Below are positions 14,364 through 17,997 of a stretch of 17,997 nt of DNA, in pieces (the first letter of the stretch is position 1; the number at the start of each line of letters is the position of its first letter). The DNA comes from an uncultured Fretibacterium sp. (GTDB lineage: Bacteria; Synergistota; Synergistia; Synergistales; Aminobacteriaceae): NCBI GenBank assembly GCA_937915835.1, contig CALGHA010000025.1, forward strand, positions 1 through 17,997. The letters run 5' to 3'. Position numbers and translations under genes: made by a program. Below the pieces are notes generated by a model. It was not told the DNA's origin, did not search any database, and saw only the letters and a list, made by a program, of their open reading frames with translations.

Positions 14364-15623
14364 ATGCTCAATCTCAAACAGGACATGCGCGAAATCATCG
14401 ACAGCGCAATTAAAGCCGTATTACCAGAATCAGCAGTAAAAGAAGCATTGAATAATCCAGACTTCACAAGTCGCAAGGGCAAAGGAAAAATCATCGTCGC
14501 CTCAATCGGTAAAGCCGCCTGGAGAATGGCTAAAGCCGCAAGCGATATTTTAGGCTCAGGGATTTCCGGAGCAGTCGTTACGAAATATGATCACTCAATG
14601 GGCGATATTCCCGGACTTGAAATTTTCGAGGCAGGCCATCCGGTTCTTGACGAAAACACTCTCAAGGGAACTCGTGCACTTCTTGAACACGTTAAAAATC
14701 TCACGGCTGATGATACCGTTTTGTTTCTTGTGAGCGGCGGAGGTTCAGCACTCTTTGAGCTTCCTGCTGAGGGCGCAAGTTTATCCGACATGCAGGACAT
14801 TAGCAGTCAACTTTTAGCGTGCGGAGCTGATATCGTCGAGATGAACACGATACGTAAGCATTTATCGAGCGTTAAGGGCGGAAGATTTGCGCAGTTGTGT
14901 GCTCCGGCTCATGTCTTCATGGTCGTGTTGAGCGACGTTCTCGGTGATAGACTTGACAGCATAGCTTCAGGCCCGGCCGCTCCGGATTTGTCGACGAGTG
15001 AAGAGGCTTTAGCTATCGTGAAGAAATATGATTTGAAGGTTAAGCCCGAACTCATGAAAATTTTAGCCCGTGAAACTCCGAAAGAATTAAGCAACGTTAC
15101 AGCAGTAATAACCGGAAGCGTTACGGCATTGTGTCAGGCCGCTTGTGATATCGCAAAGGGTAAAGGCTATAATCCTCTCGTCCTCACTACAACGATGACG
15201 TGTGAAGCTCGTGAAGCCGGTTCGTTCATGGCCAGCATTGCTCGCGAAGTCAAAACTTCAGGTCGTCCCGTAAAAGCTCCTTGTGCGATTATTGCCGGCG
15301 GTGAAACTGTCGTACACTTAACCGGTCACGGAATGGGCGGACGTAATCAGGAATTTGCTCTTGCTGCCTCAATGGGAATTTCCGGACTTGATGATGTAGT
15401 TATCGCTTCACTCGGTTCTGACGGAACTGACGGACCAACTGACGCTGCCGGAGGAATTGTTGACGGAAAAACTGAAGCCGCGTTGAAAGCTAAAGGCATA
15501 AGCATTCCCGAAGTTCTGAAGGAGAACGACGCTTATAACGCACTGAAAGCCGCTGACGCTCTGTTAATGACCGGACCGACCGGAACAAATGTTAATGATG
15601 TTGCAATAGCTTTAATAGGCTAA
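14364..15623 (+). CDS. Glycerate 2-kinase (MOFRL/GckA family)
   Basis: 419 residues, usual for this family. It has the N-terminal DUF4147-type domain with S-G-G-G-S-A (124-129) and the C-terminal MOFRL domain with G-G-R-N-Q-E (325-330), G-S-D-G-T-D-G-P-T-D-A-A-G-G (351-364) and a closing T-G-P-T-G-T-N-V-N-D. The enzyme phosphorylates D-glycerate with ATP, giving 2-phosphoglycerate for lower glycolysis. Related enzymes serve serine, tartrate or glyoxylate breakdown. GGAGGA (14352-14357) lies 6 bases before the ATG. It ends at a two-way terminator facing the ROK kinase gene. The family is sometimes labelled hydroxypyruvate reductase (TtuD) in older annotation, which I think is wrong here. Confidence 0.92.
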   Translation: MLNLKQDMREIIDSAIKAVLPESAVKEALNNPDFTSRKGKGKIIVASIGKAAWRMAKAASDILGSGISGAVVTKYDHSMGDIPGLEIFEAGHPVLDENTLKGTRALLEHVKNLTADDTVLFLVSGGGSALFELPAEGASLSDMQDISSQLLACGADIVEMNTIRKHLSSVKGGRFAQLCAPAHVFMVVLSDVLGDRLDSIASGPAAPDLSTSEEALAIVKKYDLKVKPELMKILARETPKELSNVTAVITGSVTALCQAACDIAKGKGYNPLVLTTTMTCEAREAGSFMASIAREVKTSGRPVKAPCAIIAGGETVVHLTGHGMGGRNQEFALAASMGISGLDDVVIASLGSDGTDGPTDAAGGIVDGKTEAALKAKGISIPEVLKENDAYNALKAADALLMTGPTGTNVNDVAIALIG

Positions 15624-15631
15624 AAAGTTTT

Positions 15632-15665
15632 GAGGGGAGCAGGTTAATTTTGTTCCCCTCGTTTT
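15632..15665. terminator. Terminator between convergent genes
   Basis: An 11-bp stem (15632-15642 with 15650-15660, two G.U wobbles) has a 7-base loop and four T on the plus strand (15662-15665). On the minus strand a weaker U-run arises from the A-run at 15622-15626. It probably serves the glycerate kinase (+) and perhaps also the ROK gene (-). Confidence 0.8.
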
Positions 15666-15672
15666 GTGTCGA

Positions 15673-16617
15673 TTAATCACGTGCCGCCATCGCCGCCCCG
15701 ATTAAGCCAGCCTTATAGCCAAGTGTACAGCTCACAATTTTTGCGCATTTCGGCCTTATTCCCTCGTAAACTTCCGCAATAACTTTCTCGCGTAAAGGCA
15801 CAAGCAACCTTTCACCCTGTTTGCCAATCCCTCCGCCTATGCTGATAACTTCCGGCTGAAGTCCATTGATTAAATTTGCAAGTCCGCTAGCTAAATATCC
15901 CGTGTACTCGTTGATAATATTAATCGCGATTGGGTCCTGCTCGTCTGCCGCCGCAAAAACTGTGTGACCGCTAACAACTCCTTCACGTTTTGCTATTTCC
16001 GCGAGTGTGCTGTTCGGATGTTCAGCAATAGCTTCTTTCGTCATGTTGATTAATCCGGTCGCAGAACAATAAGCCTCAAAGCAGCCGTGTCTTCCACAAG
16101 TGCATTTTCTCCCGCCGTAAGCTATAACCATATGGCCGAACTCACAGCCGCTGAAAATTTTCTCGTCGATTACCAAGCCCGAACCTACTCCGGTTCCCAG
16201 CGTTATAATCATCGCGCTCTTAGCTCCTTTTGCCGAACCAGCAACAACTTCACCGAGTGCCGCCGCGTCAGCATCATTCACGAGCTTTGCAGGAATATTA
16301 AACTCCGCACTCATCTTCGGGCCAATCGCAAAGTTTCGCCAGCCTAAATTGTTGTTGTAAGTTACTATTCCGTTCTCAACGTCAATAACTCCAGGCGAAC
16401 CCATCCCGATAGCTTTTATCTCGCTCATGTCAACTTTTGAGCTCTCAATCGAAGTCCTCACAGCTCGGATAATATCTTGCAACACAACGTCCTGCGGTCT
16501 GTCTGCTCCGGTTGGAACGCTGGCTTCACTGATAATCTCGCCATTCTCAGCAATTACGCCCGTCTTTATGTTTGTGCCGCCAATGTCAACGCCGATATAA
16601 TACGCCAATTTTTTCAC
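15673..16617 (-). CDS. ROK-family sugar kinase (glucokinase-like)
   Basis: 314 residues. The ATP phosphate loop D-I-G-G-T-N (11-16), the catalytic V-N-D-A-D region (D115), G-T-G-V-G-S-G, E-x-G-H (159-162) and the ROK zinc motif C-T-C-G-x-x-G-C (172-179) are all present. No N-terminal helix-turn-helix exists, so it is a kinase and not a NagC/XylR-type repressor. Glucose is the likeliest substrate, but other hexoses or N-acetylated sugars cannot be excluded. On the minus strand AAGGAG lies only 2 bases before the GTG start used here. A TTG three codons downstream has 11 bases of spacing and may be the true start. It is transcribed divergently from apbE. Confidence 0.9.
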   Translation of the reverse strand: MKKLAYYIGVDIGGTNIKTGVIAENGEIISEASVPTGADRPQDVVLQDIIRAVRTSIESSKVDMSEIKAIGMGSPGVIDVENGIVTYNNNLGWRNFAIGPKMSAEFNIPAKLVNDADAAALGEVVAGSAKGAKSAMIITLGTGVGSGLVIDEKIFSGCEFGHMVIAYGGRKCTCGRHGCFEAYCSATGLINMTKEAIAEHPNSTLAEIAKREGVVSGHTVFAAADEQDPIAINIINEYTGYLASGLANLINGLQPEVISIGGGIGKQGERLLVPLREKVIAEVYEGIRPKCAKIVSCTLGYKAGLIGAAMAARD

Positions 16618-16652
16618 AGCTCCTTCATGGGGAAATTAATTAAGTGTGAATA

Positions 16653-16662
16653 ATTATATAAT
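16653..16662. promoter_or_regulatory. Overlapping divergent -10 boxes (ROK kinase / apbE)
   Basis: The AT-rich core reads as TATAAT on the plus strand (16657-16662, 32 bases before apbE) and as TATAAT on the minus strand (16653-16658, 35 bases before the ROK start). The two boxes share two bases. Neither has a good -35 box. Confidence 0.4.
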
Positions 16663-16694
16663 ATGCTCAATCTCGATAAAGGAGTTTTCTTAAC

Positions 16695-17705
16695 ATGAAA
16701 CGAAGAATTATTGTTGCCGCTTTACTCATTCTCGCAGGACTTTCATCTTTATGGCTCAAGGCTGAAGCTGAACAGGTACGTGCGGGATTTGCCATGAACA
16801 CGATTATCAACATGCGCGTGTATTCCAGTAATGATGACGTTCTTGACGACGCTTATAAATTATTGGCCGAACTCGATAATATGCTCTCAATGTACAATCC
16901 CAACTCCGAAATCTCACGCATAAACTCACTCGCAGGGAATGAAAAACTTTCAGCAAGTCCCGAAGTTATTGAAGTCGTCGAAGCCAGTAAAAAACTTTAT
17001 GACTTCACTCATGGAATATTTAACCCGTTAATCGGTTCAGTTACACAATTATGGAAGATTAACCGTGCTGATGGGAAAATTCCGACGAGTGAGAGCCTCG
17101 ACATCGCTATAAAACTCAGCGACATTAATAATCTTGAGATTGATGATAAATATATTTTCCTGAAACGTCCGGGCTGTATTCTGGATTTAGGCGGGATTGC
17201 TAAAGGTTATGCCAGTGAGAAAATTGCTGACATGCTCAAAGCTAAAGGCGTAAAGTCTGGAATTATTGACTTGGGCGGTAACGTTTACACAATCGGAAAA
17301 AATCCTGACGGCAATAACTGGAGAATTGGCGTGCGTAATCCATTAGAACCTGCCGGAAGCCCCGCTCTCGTCTTGAACGTCAACGACTGCGCAGTAATCA
17401 CATCAGGGAATTATGAGCGCTATAAAATTGTCGACGGGAAAAAATATTCACACTTCTTTGACACTAAAACCGGCGAATCAATCATGAGTGATTTACTCTC
17501 AGTTACTCTCGTTACTCCTGATGGGAGCTTGGCAGACGGACTTGCTACAGCTTTCATGATTTCCGGTGTTGACGAGGGGAAAAAGATTTACGAGAATTTG
17601 CCGGATAAGCCTGGAGTAATTTTCATCACACAGAATGAGATTATCGCCAGCGAAAACTTGAGAGACATAATCACACGAGCAAATCAGGAAGTAAAGTTTT
17701 TCTGA
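16695..17705 (+). CDS. apbE: ApbE, FAD:protein FMN transferase
   Basis: 336 residues. An N-terminal signal sequence (cleavage likely after A-E-A, about residue 25) exports it. Family landmarks are M-N-T-I-I-N near residue 35, the M-Y-N-P-N-S-E-I-S-R-I-N segment, D-L-G-G-I-A-K-G-Y-A-S, S-H-F-F-D-T-K-T-G, and D-G-L-A-T-A-F-M with the metal-binding acidic region. ApbE uses FAD to attach FMN covalently to Ser/Thr of exported flavoproteins, such as Rnf/Nqr subunits or extracellular reductases. No target gene is in the window. The signal has no lipobox Cys, so the enzyme is probably periplasmic or held by an uncleaved signal. AAAGGAG is 10 bases before the ATG. Confidence 0.94.
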   Translation: MKRRIIVAALLILAGLSSLWLKAEAEQVRAGFAMNTIINMRVYSSNDDVLDDAYKLLAELDNMLSMYNPNSEISRINSLAGNEKLSASPEVIEVVEASKKLYDFTHGIFNPLIGSVTQLWKINRADGKIPTSESLDIAIKLSDINNLEIDDKYIFLKRPGCILDLGGIAKGYASEKIADMLKAKGVKSGIIDLGGNVYTIGKNPDGNNWRIGVRNPLEPAGSPALVLNVNDCAVITSGNYERYKIVDGKKYSHFFDTKTGESIMSDLLSVTLVTPDGSLADGLATAFMISGVDEGKKIYENLPDKPGVIFITQNEIIASENLRDIITRANQEVKFF

Positions 17706-17706
17706 G

Positions 17707-17997
17707 CTATTTATGATTGTTATAGAGTAAAAATTTCAGGCCTGATTCGTACTCTGCACCATAACCCGCGCTGTGTCCAGTGTCCGGGAAATGTCCCCTG
17801 CAGATATACGGCTCAGTCAGCAAAAACGCTCGGCCAAGTTCATTAAGCGAGAGCCTGAACCTGAAGCGTGCAATTTCTCCAGCTTCGATTACGTACGGAG
17901 CTAACTCTTCGGGAGCAGGCTCATGCAGACTTTTTTCACGGTAAAATTCCTCGTCAACTCTCATTGAGGCCCAAGGGAATAACGACGGAAGGCGCAA
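17707..17997 (-). CDS. C-terminal part of an unknown protein (partial)
   Basis: The last 96 codons of a minus-strand gene that runs off the right edge, ending in TAG (17707-17709). The TTG at the edge could be read as a start, but an internal Leu of a longer protein is more likely, as no ribosome site can be seen. The sequence is soluble, with charged and aromatic residues (R-F-R-F-R-L-S-L-N and Y-I-C-R-G-H-F-P-D-T-G-H-S-A-G-Y), and no membrane span. I do not recognise a family. It faces apbE tail to tail with one base between the stop codons and no terminator hairpin that I can see. Confidence 0.6.
   Translation of the reverse strand: MRLPSLFPWASMRVDEEFYREKSLHEPAPEELAPYVIEAGEIARFRFRLSLNELGRAFLLTEPYICRGHFPDTGHSAGYGAEYESGLKFLLYNNHK

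Overview
The window most likely comes from a diderm, flagellated, anaerobic bacterium of the phylum Synergistota. The strongest evidence is two proteins, one cut at the left edge (3-101) and one whole (6893-7591), that end in a short Cys-Asn-x-Gly motif, a hydrophobic stretch and basic residues. I recognise this as the Synergist-CTERM sorting tail, a family confined to that phylum. P-ring (flgI) and L-ring (flgH) genes indicate an outer membrane, and an [FeFe] hydrogenase indicates anaerobic metabolism.

Layout. (a) 3-145: tail of a surface protein and its terminator. (b) 282-3850: a two-gene operon of a NADPH-type flavoprotein with a NuoF-like Fe-S front end and a CpI-like [FeFe] hydrogenase, bracketed by two terminators with identical stem arms. 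(c) 3940-4899: an AT-rich, single-gene unit for a GT11 (fucosyltransferase-type) glycosyltransferase. (d) 4945-13372: a long co-directional run with no terminator that I can see. It holds a SMUG1-type uracil-DNA glycosylase (preceded by the decayed start of a second copy), acylphosphatase, LarB, an exported Synergist-CTERM protein, MreB/Mbl, FlgF, FlgG, FlgA, FlgH, FlgI and the FlgJ rod-binding domain. (e) 13421-14302: a single-gene unit for a SAM methyltransferase whose 5' end contains a GACCA tandem repeat that may switch its reading frame. (f) 14364-17997: glycerate 2-kinase (+), a convergent ROK sugar kinase (-), ApbE flavin transferase (+), and a convergent partial gene of unknown function (-).

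How the parts fit. The flg genes build the rod and the P and L rings. Their place directly after an MreB/Mbl gene matches the mbl-flhO-flhP order known from Bacillus subtilis. The hydrogenase pair probably disposes of, or recovers, electrons as H2 through a flavoprotein using NADP(H). The GT11 and methyltransferase genes sit as isolated units between conserved operons, each with its own extended -10 promoter right behind a terminator, and probably decorate surface glycans. No RNA gene, insertion sequence, CRISPR array or phage gene was seen. No gap longer than 300 bases lacks a gene.
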